A stretch of 36,999 nt of DNA from Chloroflexota bacterium (GTDB lineage: Bacteria; Chloroflexota; UBA11872), in assembly GCA_026707185.1 (NCBI GenBank), contig JAPOXI010000128.1, positions 1-36,999 of the forward strand, written 5' to 3'. Below, piece after piece: positions 18,701-30,279 of the stretch. Position 1 is the stretch's first letter. Every line of letters begins with the position of its first letter. Under the pieces are notes generated by a model, which saw only the letters and a program-made list of their open reading frames with translations, was not told where the DNA came from and did not search any database. Position numbers and translations under genes: made by a program.

Positions 18701-20370
18701 TGCCCGTCGTCCACAAGCTTGCGCATCACGAAGGGCTTAAAGAGCTCCAGCGCCATCTTGGTCGGCAAGCCGCACTGGTTCAGATTGAGATGTGGACCGA
18801 CCACAATCACCGAGCGGCCGGAATAGTCCACACGCTTGCCCAGCAGGTTCTGCCGGAATCGCCCCTGCTTACCGCGCAGAAGGTCGCTCAGAGACTTATA
18901 CGGATGGTTCGACGAGCCCGTCACCGCTCGGCCGCGTCTGCCGTTGTCAATCAGGGCGTCAACGGCTTCCTGGAGCATGCGCTTCTCGTTACGCACGATG
19001 ATCTCCGGCGCACCCAGTTCAACGAGGCGCTTGAGCCGGTTGTTGCGGTTGATCACCCGGCGGTAGAGATCGTTCAGGTCGCTGGTAGCAAATCGCCCGC
19101 CGTCCAACTGCACCATCGGGCGTAGTTCGGGTGGAAGCACGGGCAACACGTTCAAGATCATCCATTCGGGCCGATTGCCCGAGCGCCGAAACGCCTCAAC
19201 GACCTTGAGCCGCTTGGCCGCCTTCTTGCGACGCTGGATTGAATTGGCCTCCAGCTCCTCGCGCAGGAATTCGGCCAGCTCATCCAGGTCGACGTTGGCG
19301 ATCAGGTCACGAATGGCCTCCGCGCCAATCCCGGCCTCAAACACGTCGCCACAGGTGTGGGTGAGCTGCTGGTAGCGGGGCTCCGAGAGCAGTTGGTGAA
19401 GCTCCAAGGTGCCCAGATCCTTCCGGCGCTGCTCAAAGTAGTCGCGGGCGTCGCCCACTTCCAGAACCTTGCCCTCCTCGATTCGGGACACGGCCTGTTC
19501 GCTCTCGCGCCGCTCCGCGGCCTTGGTGGCATTGAAGCGATCGCGTGCGCCGGACTTCTCCGCCTCGAAACGCGACGTCACATCCGCGATCGCAGCTTCC
19601 GCTGCGGCATCCAAACGCACCAGCGCGTCGTGCGGCGGCACCTCGCCGGAGGCAACGAAGGGCTCATGCAACCAACTCAGCGTTGCGTCGTCTTCGAGCT
19701 TCCGCTCACCGACGACCGCCAGCAGGTTGCGTACAGTGGCCGTCTCCTTGTTGACGGATTCAACGCTGGCCTGGGTTTCGCTGTCCAGCCGGCTTAGTTC
19801 GTCGGCCAACTGCAAATCGAGCTGCGACGTCTGCTCATTCAACCGCTCGTGTTCCTCCGACAGCCGCAGCGCCGCCGCATCCTCGATCTCCTCGATGCGG
19901 TCGCTGAGATCCTGATCAAGGCGACCCAGCGCTTCGTCGCGCGTCGCGTCGTCCAGGTCGGTGACGATAAAGGAGGCGAAATAGACGATCTTCTCCAGAT
20001 CGCGCGGCGTGATGTCCAGGACCTGGCCAATACGGCTGGGCGTGCCCTTGAGGAACCAGATGTGCGTAATCGGAGCCGCCAGCTCGATGTGACCCATCCG
20101 CTCGCGCCGAACGCGAGAGCGTGTGACTTCAACGCCGCACTTGTCGCAGATGATGCCCCGGAAACGCACGCGCTTGTACTTGCCGCAGGCGCACTCCCAG
20201 TCCTTGGTCGGCCCAAAGATGCGCTCGCAGAACAGGCCGTCGCGCTCAGGCTTGAGCGTGCGGTAGTTGATGGTCTCCGGCTTGGCGACTTCGCCATACG
20301 ACCAGGAGCGAACCTGATCGGGCGATGCCAGGTGGATCCGAATCGCGCTGAATTTGTTGACCTCAAGCAT
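15781..20370 (-). CDS. rpoC: DNA-directed RNA polymerase subunit beta'
   Basis: Catalytic beta' subunit, 1529 aa. The N-terminal zinc site is C60, C62, C75, C78 ([20 protein letters not shown]). The catalytic loop NADFDGDQM is at 625-633 with Asp627, Asp629 and Asp631 holding the active-site Mg2+. The second zinc site is in NDCGTLEG and [12 protein letters not shown], and the trigger-loop region has [11 protein letters not shown]. Residues about 141-327 are an inserted, highly charged, heptad-like segment absent from the E. coli protein at this point. The last 85 or so residues (after SLDDLREP) are acidic and of low complexity. An AGGAGG overlapping the rpoB stop, 10 nt before the ATG, supports the start and coupling. 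Confidence 0.98.
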   Translation of the reverse strand: MLEVNKFSAIRIHLASPDQVRSWSYGEVAKPETINYRTLKPERDGLFCERIFGPTKDWECACGKYKRVRFRGIICDKCGVEVTRSRVRRERMGHIELAAPITHIWFLKGTPSRIGQVLDITPRDLEKIVYFASFIVTDLDDATRDEALGRLDQDLSDRIEEIEDAAALRLSEEHERLNEQTSQLDLQLADELSRLDSETQASVESVNKETATVRNLLAVVGERKLEDDATLSWLHEPFVASGEVPPHDALVRLDAAAEAAIADVTSRFEAEKSGARDRFNATKAAERRESEQAVSRIEEGKVLEVGDARDYFEQRRKDLGTLELHQLLSEPRYQQLTHTCGDVFEAGIGAEAIRDLIANVDLDELAEFLREELEANSIQRRKKAAKRLKVVEAFRRSGNRPEWMILNVLPVLPPELRPMVQLDGGRFATSDLNDLYRRVINRNNRLKRLVELGAPEIIVRNEKRMLQEAVDALIDNGRRGRAVTGSSNHPYKSLSDLLRGKQGRFRQNLLGKRVDYSGRSVIVVGPHLNLNQCGLPTKMALELFKPFVMRKLVDDGHASNIKSAKRMVEHPEPLVWDALEDVTRDHPVLLNRAPTLHRLGIQAFDIVLVRGSAIQIHPLVCTAFNADFDGDQMAVHVPLSRAAQDEARHIMKSTQNILSPADGTPIVSPTKDMVLGAYYLTEVKEGAAGEDKVFASFSDAVLAYEHGAVDLQALIRLRITPDDFPVDAVGQDGPATIQTTVGRIMLNQAIPRELRYVNERLDKGGLRRVIEMVFYNTDMDVTGDVANQLKNLGMYWATRSGVTMGIKDLQIPDVKRRVERETDDRVSSIRASFDDGLITDDERYRLTVKAWTDAMATVSSSVEESMDEMSPVYMMGNSGAAKGNFDQIRQISGMRGLMSNPSGRIIEMPVRANFREGMSAHEYFISTHGGRKGLADTALRTADSGYLTRRLVDVAQDVIVMGNDCGTLEGIPVEVGNLDEVLDSVGVRCFGRFPARPIVHPETGEIIVSLGTLIDHELVKEIDDAGVQAAVIRSPMTCANARGLCQMCYGMDLARHDLVVEGSAVGIIAAQSMGEPATQLTMRTFHLGGIATGADIVDKEQGLPRVQELFEARIPKGVAVMSDIDGTVEVIEEDEQRRVRVVSAHVHEYDYTLEPGMVPIVEEGADVARNAVLAVPKVQADDLLARKAKSKSNTISKRALAKVAGIGVTAEADGVVELHEGRIVVRSEEEDISEYPVSLAAELRVQSGEFVRMGDQLTEGPLNPHDILRLRGRPELQQYIVSEVQRVYRMVGVAVNDKHIEIIIRQMLRHNAVDTPGDTSHLPGTLVDRSTLAQTNVEVAETGGRVAESHEVLLGVTKASLNNESFLAAASFQDTTRVLTEAVVEGKTDQLHGLKENVIIGKLIPAGTGWDRYHGPELEAPEQSDVLIDTEAMHMAEGVSLDDLREPANGAGDASDSDESGQASVLAAGAPPMDAAESDLLAGIETTSVGGDEFAEFLRPVDDGGVDEASVVRVDPLSDDGTVDGGDGR

Positions 20371-20384
20371 TCGTTCGGGTCCTC

Positions 20385-23852
<3,468 letters not shown>

Positions 23853-24044
23853 GAATCGCCTGCTCCTTCGTTCATCGACGAACGGAATGGATTGCGACCT
23901 CTAGGGCCGCAGCGGCAGCGCACAGCCCGTGCGCCCATGTGCAACCGAACAAAGGGTCGTCGGAAAAACGCGGTGCGCCGACGCTCGCAGCCTGCGGTCG
24001 TCAGAGAAACCTGCGACAAGAACTGCGTCAGCGCGTCACATCCG

Positions 24045-24072
24045 TTTAAAAAAAGGTGTCCATGGGTCGCAA
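24045..24072 (-). promoter_or_regulatory. Candidate promoter for the rpoB-to-map run
   Basis: Minus strand TTGCGA, 16-nt spacer, TTTAAA (four of six matches to each sigma-70 hexamer by eye), placed just after the terminator of the upstream operon and about 190 nt before rpoB. It is the best-looking candidate in a GC-rich region but weak; other positions are possible. Confidence 0.3.
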
Positions 24073-24075
24073 GGC

Positions 24076-24108
24076 GCAAAAACCCAACCGACCACCGTCG
24101 GTTGGGTT
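24076..24108 (-). terminator. Rho-independent terminator of the grpE-dnaJ-prmA-HIT operon
   Basis: Minus strand AACCCAACCGAC, loop GGTG, GTCGGTTGGGTT: a perfect 12-pair stem with a 4-nt loop, continuing into TTT so that five U residues close the hairpin. On the plus strand the stem is not followed by T residues, so the orientation is minus. It lies about 195 nt beyond the HIT stop codon. Confidence 0.75.
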
Positions 24109-24303
24109 GCAACTCTTCAGTTGTCTCGCGGCCGTGCGGCTATTCGGGCACCCCCACGTTGCTCGCAGCTTAACACGTCCGCGCATTCGGTCCAAGTCCG
24201 GGCCCGTGGTGTCCCGCCCTCATGGCCGCCCGCCGGATGCCGCCCTCGAGACACGAGCACCGCCGCGTAACCACCACTGCACGTCAGTCGAATCGAACGA
24301 GCG

Positions 24304-24663
24304 CTATCCCAGCCGCCCACGCAGAGCGCGTCCCCCCAGCACGTGGACGTGCAAGTGCGCCACGCTCTGCGCGCCGTCGCGTCCGTGGTTGGTCGCCAGC
24401 CGATAGCCTGACTCGGACAGGTCTTCGGCCTGGGCGACCTTCACGGCCGCGGCCATCACCTGTCCCAACAACGCCTGGTCGTCCTTCAGCGCGTCAATAC
24501 TGACGACGTGCCGCCGCGGCGCCACGAGCACGTGCGACGGCGCTTGCGGATTGATGTCGCGGAAAGCAACGACCTGGTCATCGGCGTACACACCGTCGCT
24601 AGGTATGTCACCGCGGGCGATGGCACAGAAAATGCAGTCCTGCTCAGTGGCGTCGGCGCTCAT
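24304..24663 (-). CDS. HIT-family (histidine triad) nucleotide-binding protein
   Basis: Cytoplasmic HINT-like hydrolase acting on nucleoside phosphoramidates or related nucleotides; the exact substrate is not readable from sequence. Length is 119 aa, typical of bacterial HinT. It starts CIFCAIARGDIPSDGVYADDQVVAFRDINPQAPSHVLVAPRRHV and ends with the histidine triad HLHVHVLGG, His103, His105 and His107. The CxxC near the N-terminus is common in this group. The ATG overlaps the prmA stop (ATGA). It is the last gene of its operon. Confidence 0.95.
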   Translation of the reverse strand: MSADATEQDCIFCAIARGDIPSDGVYADDQVVAFRDINPQAPSHVLVAPRRHVVSIDALKDDQALLGQVMAAAVKVAQAEDLSESGYRLATNHGRDGAQSVAHLHVHVLGGRALRGRLG

Positions 24664-25604
24664 TCGCTACGACCTTTCATGGCATCCTCCGATTGCGCGA
24701 ATCCGGCGGGCGCTGCCGCACGGGTGAAGTCGAGCAGCCGCCAGTCATCGGCCGCGGCCTCGGCATTCAGGCTCAGCCCGAACGATCGAGCGGCAGCGAC
24801 CACGTCGTCAACTCGAGCGTCAAGGACCCCGCCCAGCAACAACCGTCCCGCTGGCGTCAACAGGCCAGCGTAGTCCGCCATCAGCTTCACGTGGACCGAC
24901 GCCACGATGTTGGCGACAACCAGCGCCGCCGGCTCAGGCGCGGACGGGGTCGTGCTGGGAACGCGCAGGACGATCCGATCCGATACGCCATTCCTCCTGA
25001 AGTTGGTGCTGGCCGCGGTGCCGGCTTCAGGATCCCGGTCAAAGGCGTACACGCGAGCCGCGCCCAGCTTCACCGCCGCGATCGCCAGCACGCCCGAGCC
25101 TGTGCCAACGTCAACGACCACCGCACCCGGCGTCACCGAGTCTTCCAACGCGGCCAGGGCAAGCTGGGTCGAGGGATGACGCCCGGTGCCAAACGCCATG
25201 GTCGAGTCAAGATAAACCGGAATCCGGTCCGCCTGATCCGGCGGTTGCTCCTGCCAGGCAGGAACGATCACCAGGCGGCGGCCGACCGCCAGCGGCTCAA
25301 AAGAGTCGCGCCAACTCGTCCGGTAGGCGTCGGCGTCCAGAAACGACTCCCACGCCGGGCCGACGATCCCGTCGCCCGCGATCCGCAGCATGTCGAGTGC
25401 CCGCAGCAGCTGGCGGCGCGTGGCGTCCTGATCCTCGCCGGGCCTCACGTACGCGTGCGCCGTCACCGGCCATTCGTCCGCCGCTGAATGCGGCCGGGTC
25501 TCGACGGCGAACGTCGAGCCCACCAGCCGTTGCAGGGTCAGGGACACGTCATCCAGCGCTTCCGGTCGCATGGGCACGCTGATCGCCGCCCACTGGCGGT
25601 TCAC
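24660..25604 (-). CDS. prmA: Ribosomal protein L11 methyltransferase
   Basis: SAM-dependent methyltransferase expected to trimethylate ribosomal protein L11. Length is 314 aa. The N-terminal substrate-recognition region ends near residue 100. The catalytic domain shows the PrmA segment AFGTGRHPSTQLAL (137-150), the SAM motif VVVDVGTGSGVLAIAAVKLGA (162-182), and the ALVVANIVA strand (227-235) matching the family's ANI motif. The start is GTG at 25604, overlapping the dnaJ stop. dnaJ-prmA adjacency is found in many bacteria. Confidence 0.93.
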   Translation of the reverse strand: MNRQWAAISVPMRPEALDDVSLTLQRLVGSTFAVETRPHSAADEWPVTAHAYVRPGEDQDATRRQLLRALDMLRIAGDGIVGPAWESFLDADAYRTSWRDSFEPLAVGRRLVIVPAWQEQPPDQADRIPVYLDSTMAFGTGRHPSTQLALAALEDSVTPGAVVVDVGTGSGVLAIAAVKLGAARVYAFDRDPEAGTAASTNFRRNGVSDRIVLRVPSTTPSAPEPAALVVANIVASVHVKLMADYAGLLTPAGRLLLGGVLDARVDDVVAAARSFGLSLNAEAAADDWRLLDFTRAAAPAGFAQSEDAMKGRSE

Positions 25605-26707
25605 CGAAACGCGGCTCGAATCTTCTCGACAAAGCTGCGCCCACCCGAATCGCTGCCGCCCGGCAGAGTCTCGCGCAGGCTCTCAAGCAACTGGCGCTGG
25701 CTTCGGTTCAGCTTGGTCGGGGTCGCCACGTGAACGAAGAGATAGTGGTCGCCCCGGCCCGATCCGCGCAGGCGCGGCGCACCCTTGCCGCGCAGCCTGA
25801 TCGGTGTGCCCGCCTGGATCCCGGCGGGAATCTTGACGGAACTGGGTCCGTCCGCCGTCTCCACGTCGAGGCTGGCGCCAAGCGCCGCTTCAGCGAAGTT
25901 GACCACCACGTTGCTCAGAATGTTGTCGCCGTCACGTTCCAGCACGGGATGCGGGTTGACATCAATGCCGATGTAGAGGTCGCCTGGCGAGCCGCCGCGC
26001 GGGCCGTGATTGCCCTCGCCCGTAAGTCGCAGTTCAGTGCCGGGTTGAAGTCCGGCCGGCACCCTGACTTTCCGCTGCACTGGCACGCGCTCCAGACCGA
26101 TGCCGGTGCATGACGGGCACTTACTCTCGACCACCTGGCCCACGCCGCCGCAGGTGTCACAGACGGCGACGTTGACGAACTGACCGAAGATTGAACGCTG
26201 GGCCCGCTGGACCTGGCCCGTGCCTCGGCAAGCGGCGCAGGTCGTCGGCCGGGTGCCGGGCGCGGCGCCATTGCCGGCGCACGTGCCGCACGGCTCAAGG
26301 CGCTGGTAGCTGACCTCGGTCTCAATGCCGAACAGACTGTCAAGAAACTCCAACTCCACCTCAACCCGCGCATCGGTTCCAGGCTGCGTTGCGCCGGGCC
26401 TCGTCCGCCGTCCCCCCCCGAAAAACGCGTCGAACACGTCCCCAATGCCGCCAAAGTCATCGAACCCCGCACCGAAAGGAGACCCGGGCCCGTCATGGCC
26501 AAAGCGGTCGTAGTTCGCCCGTTTCTCCTCATCGCGCAAGACCTCGTAGGCCTCGTTGATCTGTTGAAAGCGGGCGTTGGCATCGGGTTCGCGGCTGACG
26601 TCAGGATGATGTCGGCGTGCCAGATCCCGGTAGGCCTTGCGAATCTCGTCCGGCCCCGCCGTTCGTTCGACGCCCAAGACGTCGTAGTAGTCGGCCTTGG
26701 CGCTCAC
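25601..26707 (-). CDS. dnaJ: Chaperone protein DnaJ (type I Hsp40)
   Basis: Co-chaperone that delivers clients to DnaK and stimulates its ATPase. All type I parts are present in 368 aa: the J domain with HPD at residues 34-36, a Gly/Phe region (about 70-100), four zinc-finger CxxCxGxG motifs (Cys 140/143, 157/160, 183/186, 197/200), and the two C-terminal beta domains with RVPAGLQPGTELRLTGEGNHG and KIPAGIQAGTPIRLRGKG. It starts with GTG at 26707, overlapping the grpE stop. dnaK is not adjacent on either side. Confidence 0.97.
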   Translation of the reverse strand: MSAKADYYDVLGVERTAGPDEIRKAYRDLARRHHPDVSREPDANARFQQINEAYEVLRDEEKRANYDRFGHDGPGSPFGAGFDDFGGIGDVFDAFFGGGRRTRPGATQPGTDARVEVELEFLDSLFGIETEVSYQRLEPCGTCAGNGAAPGTRPTTCAACRGTGQVQRAQRSIFGQFVNVAVCDTCGGVGQVVESKCPSCTGIGLERVPVQRKVRVPAGLQPGTELRLTGEGNHGPRGGSPGDLYIGIDVNPHPVLERDGDNILSNVVVNFAEAALGASLDVETADGPSSVKIPAGIQAGTPIRLRGKGAPRLRGSGRGDHYLFVHVATPTKLNRSQRQLLESLRETLPGGSDSGGRSFVEKIRAAFR

Positions 26708-27411
26708 ACGGCCTCGCTGGCGTTGTCTCGCGGCTGATCGGCCAGCCCTGCCGGTTCGTCAAGCTCCTCCTTGGCCGGCGGCTTTGGCCCAGCCTTGACG
26801 AGGACAGGTCGGATCACGCGATCATGCATGCGATAGCCCCGCTGCATCACAGCCACAACCGCCGTGGCTTCATCCCCTTCGGTCATCACGACCTCGTGGA
26901 TCTCCACGTCGATCGGGTCGCTCGCGCGGCACTCGATCGCCGACACGCCCGCGGTCTCCAGCACGCGGCTCATCTGCGCCTGAATTAGTGCCACGCCATC
27001 AATCCACGTCAGCAGCCGTAACTCGGACGGTATCGACGTAAACGCGCGCTCCAGTGCATCCATGACACTCAGCAGCTCAAACGCGAACGCCTGGTTCGCG
27101 AACTTGGCGATTTCCCGAGCTTCCTCCGTGGTCCGCCGCCGATAGTTCGCAAAGTCGGCCTGTGCGCGAGTCAGACGGTTGAGGACGTCCTGACGGCGCG
27201 CGTCCAGCTGAGCGACTTGGGATTTCAGATCCTCCAGCTCGTCCGCCGCGGTTTCAGAGGTGTCGCCGTCGCCCGACGTCTGGGTTGAATCGTCGTCAAG
27301 GTTCGACGCAGACCGATGGTCGGTGACCTTGACCTCAAGCTCCGCTTCGTCATCGGCGCCGTTGGCGCCACGTGTATCACTCGCCATACCGCACATGGAT
27401 TCCTGGGGCAT
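26704..27411 (-). CDS. grpE: Nucleotide exchange factor GrpE
   Basis: Promotes ADP release from DnaK. Up to 235 aa. An acidic, disordered N-terminal part (residues about 15-60) leads into a long coiled coil (ELEDLKSQVAQLDARRQDVLNRLTRAQADFANYRRRTTEEAREIAKFANQ). The C-terminal beta domain contains PIDVEIHEVVM and MQRGYRMHDRVIRPVLVKA, the family signature. Three in-frame ATGs are possible (27411, 27396, 27387); none has a strong Shine-Dalgarno, and a TAAAAT box just upstream would favour one of the inner two. The first is listed. Confidence 0.94.
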   Translation of the reverse strand: MPQESMCGMASDTRGANGADDEAELEVKVTDHRSASNLDDDSTQTSGDGDTSETAADELEDLKSQVAQLDARRQDVLNRLTRAQADFANYRRRTTEEAREIAKFANQAFAFELLSVMDALERAFTSIPSELRLLTWIDGVALIQAQMSRVLETAGVSAIECRASDPIDVEIHEVVMTEGDEATAVVAVMQRGYRMHDRVIRPVLVKAGPKPPAKEELDEPAGLADQPRDNASEAV

Positions 27412-27419
27412 TCAGCACC

Positions 27420-27425
27420 ATTTTA
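27420..27425 (-). promoter_or_regulatory. Possible -10 box ahead of grpE
   Basis: TAAAAT on the minus strand in the 72-nt gap between the NHL gene and grpE, matching five of six -10 positions. No -35 hexamer is seen at the right distance, and no CIRCE inverted repeat is present. It could give grpE its own promoter, starting near the first ATG. Confidence 0.2.
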
Positions 27426-27483
27426 CGGGCGGATTCGCGCGTCGCGGGCCATACGTCGACTTCGCAATCAACTCGCCGCTGGC

Positions 27484-30279
27484 CTATGGCGGAGGCGCGA
27501 CGACACGAACCTCGCCGGGTGTCACCACAAAGTCCGCCGACGCGATCGCCCGGGCGCCGACCATAATCTCAACTCGCCAGGATCCCGGTGCGGACGACGG
27601 TGGAAGTCCAAACCAGAATCCGAATCGCGCCTGGTTGTAGGCCGGCTGCGGATCGGTCAGAAACGTCCCTTGCAGCGCGTCCCCCGCAAACCAACGGATG
27701 CCGAGCCGCGAGCCCTGGGCGACGTTCACGAATTCAATTGAGACGTTGACACGTTCGCCTGGGTGGAAAGTCAGCGTCGGCTGTACAGGCTCCTGCCCGG
27801 GCCCAAGCTGGAGCGCCAACACGACGCTGTTGGCCTCGGCTGATTCGTTCGCCGCCACGTCCAGACCCGGTGTCGACGTCGCCGTCGGCGTCGGCGTCGG
27901 CTCTTCAGCATCTGGTACCGGTCCAGTGCCGGGACTCTCGGCGCTGATCTGCCAGATCAGTCCGCGCGCCTCGAGCAGGTAGGCCGTCCCGTCCGGCCCC
28001 AGGGCAATGTCAACGGCGGTGAATAACGGAAGCTCACGAGCAGGATCGCCCGATTGCCCTTGTCCCAGCGGATTCCCTGCAATGATCTGAGCGTGCCCGC
28101 CCGGATCGATTCGAACAATCTGTCCACTGCCGCTCGCCACGACGTACACGGCGCCGACCGTGTCCGTCGCAACCCCAATCGGCGCATCCAGCCCGACCTC
28201 GAGCGCCGGCCCTTCCGCGGGCGCCGTCGACCGGCCGGAGCCCGCCAGTGTCGCGATCACACCGTCCGGGCCAATCCGACGAACGACCCCGGCCTGGAGC
28301 TGGGTGACCAGCGCCGATCCGTCGGCATTGAGCGCGACGCGCTGCGGAAATCCAACGGCAGCCGCCGTGGCCAGGCCGCCGTCGCCGCCGGTGCCGTCAA
28401 CTCCGCTGCCCGCGAAACCGTAAATCACGCCATCGGGACGGATCACGCGCACCCGATGCACCGGCCCGTCCGCCACGAACAGCGATCCATCGGACCCCAG
28501 CGCCAGGCCCACAGGCTCGGTGAACCGCGCATCTCGAGCAGGCCCGCCGTCACCGCCGGTGCCCGGCTGCGAGCCACCCGCAAACGTCGTGATCACCCCG
28601 TCCGGATCGATCTTGCGAATTCGAAAATTTCCCGAGTCGGCCACGTAAATCGATCCATTCGAATCGACGACAAGAGCTGACGGGCGGTTGAGTTGCGCGG
28701 CAACGGCGGCCAGGCCGTCGCCGGCGCTTCCGGGATCGCCGGTGCCAGCGACAACCCGCAACGTCCCGTCGTGCTCGATTCGGCGGATCCGATGATTGCC
28801 CGTGTCGGCAATCAGCAGGCGACCAACGCCATCAATGGCAATGCCGCGCGGCGATGCCAGGGCAGCATTCAGCCGAAACTCGCCGTCGGCCGCATTGCCT
28901 GATTCACCCGTGCCGGCAAAGACTTCAGCCACCAGCTCTCCGGCAAGCGGCGCGCCGCTCGGCAGGGCGGGCGACGGCGGCACGTAGGCAGCCGCCAACG
29001 GCTGAGCATCGGCCGGACGCGCATCCGCCGATCCGGATGGCTGTGCGTCCGTTGCCGGTGGCGCCCCTGCGGCGCCCGCGATGGGAACCAGCACACGAAT
29101 CCGGCGCGCGCTCTGCTCCACGATCAGCAGGCTTCCGTCAAGGGTCGGCACAACGTCCAGCGGAAGTGTCAGACGCGACTCCAACGCGGGTCCGCCGGAC
29201 TCCACCCGACCACCCACCAGGCCAGCGACGGTGTGAATGGTCCAATCCGAGTGGATGCGGCGAATGCGCCGGTTATTCCAGTCGGCGATGAAAACCGCGC
29301 CGCTGGAATCCACGACAACGCTCTGGGGACCGTGAAGTTCGGCCGCGGTGGCCGGGCCGCCATCGCCCGCGCCACCCGGCAAGCCCACGCCCGCGATGGT
29401 TTCGATCGTACCGCTCGTCGAAACCCGGCGAATCCGGTTGCCGGCCAGTTCAGCGATCAGCAAATTCCCGTGGCCATCGACATCCACATCGACGGGTTGA
29501 TTGAGCGTGGCGGCCAGCGCCGCACCACCGTCCCCATCGCTGCCAGGCACTCCGGTTCCGGCCACGGTTGCCACATTGCCGCGCGTGTCGACTCGGCGAA
29601 CCCGATTCGCCGCCCGTTCAGCGATGAACAGGTTGCCATCGCCGTCGATCGCCATGCCCTCGTTGCCGGCCGTCCTGGCAAACGCGGCCGGCCCGCCGTC
29701 GCCATCCAGCCCGGCCTGGCCATCGCCGAGGATCGTGGTCACCAGGCCAGATGGATCGATGCGCCGCACGCGATCAAGTTCGGCAACGAATAGCGTCCCG
29801 GATTGATCGATCAGCAAGCGCGTGGGATCTGTGAAGTCCGCCGCCAGGGCATGCCCGCCGTCCCCGCCGTAGCCTCGCGTGCCGGTGCCGGCCAACGCCT
29901 CGATGACACCGTCGGTTCGAATGCGGCGAATCCGGCTGGCGCTCGGATCAGACACGAAGATCAGGCCGTCAGAGCCAACAGCCACACCGCCCACGCTGCG
30001 AAACTGCGCCGCAACGGCAGGGCCGCCGTCGCCGGTGTCGCCAATCCCTCCGGTCCCGGCAAAGTCCGAAATCAGCGCCGGCAGCCGCACGGCCGGCGGC
30101 AGCGGCTGCGGAGCGGGTGCAAAATAGGCCGGCGGTGTTCGAGCGGCGCTGGAATCGGAAGCCGGTGAAGATTCCGCGCCGAATCCGCCCACGTCGCAGG
30201 CTGCGGCAGCCGAGCCGACGGCCAGCAGACTCAGCAGCCGCCGGCGGTCAACCGACGTCCGGCGCCGGCTAGGTGGCAT
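27484..30279 (-). CDS. Tandem NHL-repeat beta-propeller protein, predicted Tat-exported lipoprotein
   Basis: I do not recognise a named family member. Length is 931 aa. The N-terminus has DRRRLLSLLAVGSAAAAC: a twin-arginine-like motif, a hydrophobic stretch and a lipobox with Cys28. Two blocks of six NHL-type blades follow (residues about 70-398 and 450-779), each blade with a GTG...GDGGPA-like loop and ending in a RIRRI-like strand. An Ala/Pro/Gln linker (399-449) joins them. A Thr/Pro spacer (780-806) leads to a C-terminal beta-sandwich-like domain (FHPGERVNVSIEFVNV to RVEIMVGARAIASADFVV). It probably works outside the membrane, in ligand or glycan binding; no catalytic motif is seen. Its ATG overlaps the preceding transferase gene by 11 nt. 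Confidence 0.85.
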   Translation of the reverse strand: MPPSRRRTSVDRRRLLSLLAVGSAAAACDVGGFGAESSPASDSSAARTPPAYFAPAPQPLPPAVRLPALISDFAGTGGIGDTGDGGPAVAAQFRSVGGVAVGSDGLIFVSDPSASRIRRIRTDGVIEALAGTGTRGYGGDGGHALAADFTDPTRLLIDQSGTLFVAELDRVRRIDPSGLVTTILGDGQAGLDGDGGPAAFARTAGNEGMAIDGDGNLFIAERAANRVRRVDTRGNVATVAGTGVPGSDGDGGAALAATLNQPVDVDVDGHGNLLIAELAGNRIRRVSTSGTIETIAGVGLPGGAGDGGPATAAELHGPQSVVVDSSGAVFIADWNNRRIRRIHSDWTIHTVAGLVGGRVESGGPALESRLTLPLDVVPTLDGSLLIVEQSARRIRVLVPIAGAAGAPPATDAQPSGSADARPADAQPLAAAYVPPSPALPSGAPLAGELVAEVFAGTGESGNAADGEFRLNAALASPRGIAIDGVGRLLIADTGNHRIRRIEHDGTLRVVAGTGDPGSAGDGLAAVAAQLNRPSALVVDSNGSIYVADSGNFRIRKIDPDGVITTFAGGSQPGTGGDGGPARDARFTEPVGLALGSDGSLFVADGPVHRVRVIRPDGVIYGFAGSGVDGTGGDGGLATAAAVGFPQRVALNADGSALVTQLQAGVVRRIGPDGVIATLAGSGRSTAPAEGPALEVGLDAPIGVATDTVGAVYVVASGSGQIVRIDPGGHAQIIAGNPLGQGQSGDPARELPLFTAVDIALGPDGTAYLLEARGLIWQISAESPGTGPVPDAEEPTPTPTATSTPGLDVAANESAEANSVVLALQLGPGQEPVQPTLTFHPGERVNVSIEFVNVAQGSRLGIRWFAGDALQGTFLTDPQPAYNQARFGFWFGLPPSSAPGSWRVEIMVGARAIASADFVVTPGEVRVVAPPP

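Larger units (their letters stand above)
23853..24303 (-). other. Gene-free leader and boundary region upstream of rpoB
   Basis: This 451-nt stretch separates the HIT gene from rpoB and holds no credible gene on either strand. In minus-strand order it has about 180 nt without recognisable features, a small hairpin (CAACT/AGTTG, 24123-24110), the strong terminator hairpin, a weak promoter candidate, runs of seven and five T, and then a GC-rich leader. The leader contains GCGCAC-GGGCT-GTGCGC (23934-23918), a six-pair stem, followed by a small GCCG/CGGC hairpin. The last 25 nt carry the AAGGAG site of rpoB. Confidence 0.6.

Noticed and set aside
16963..19125. A 720-codon plus-strand open frame opposite rpoC
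   Set aside because: Same reason: complete overlap with conserved rpoC, no domain, His/Arg/Val-rich shadow composition.
24290..24298. GTTCGATTC on the minus strand, like a tRNA T-loop
   Set aside because: The upstream sequence where the rest of a tRNA would lie is the HIT coding sequence, and no cloverleaf arms can be drawn.
27412..27483. CIRCE heat-shock operator before grpE
   Set aside because: No TTAGCACTC-N9-GAGTGCTAA-like inverted repeat is present in the gap.
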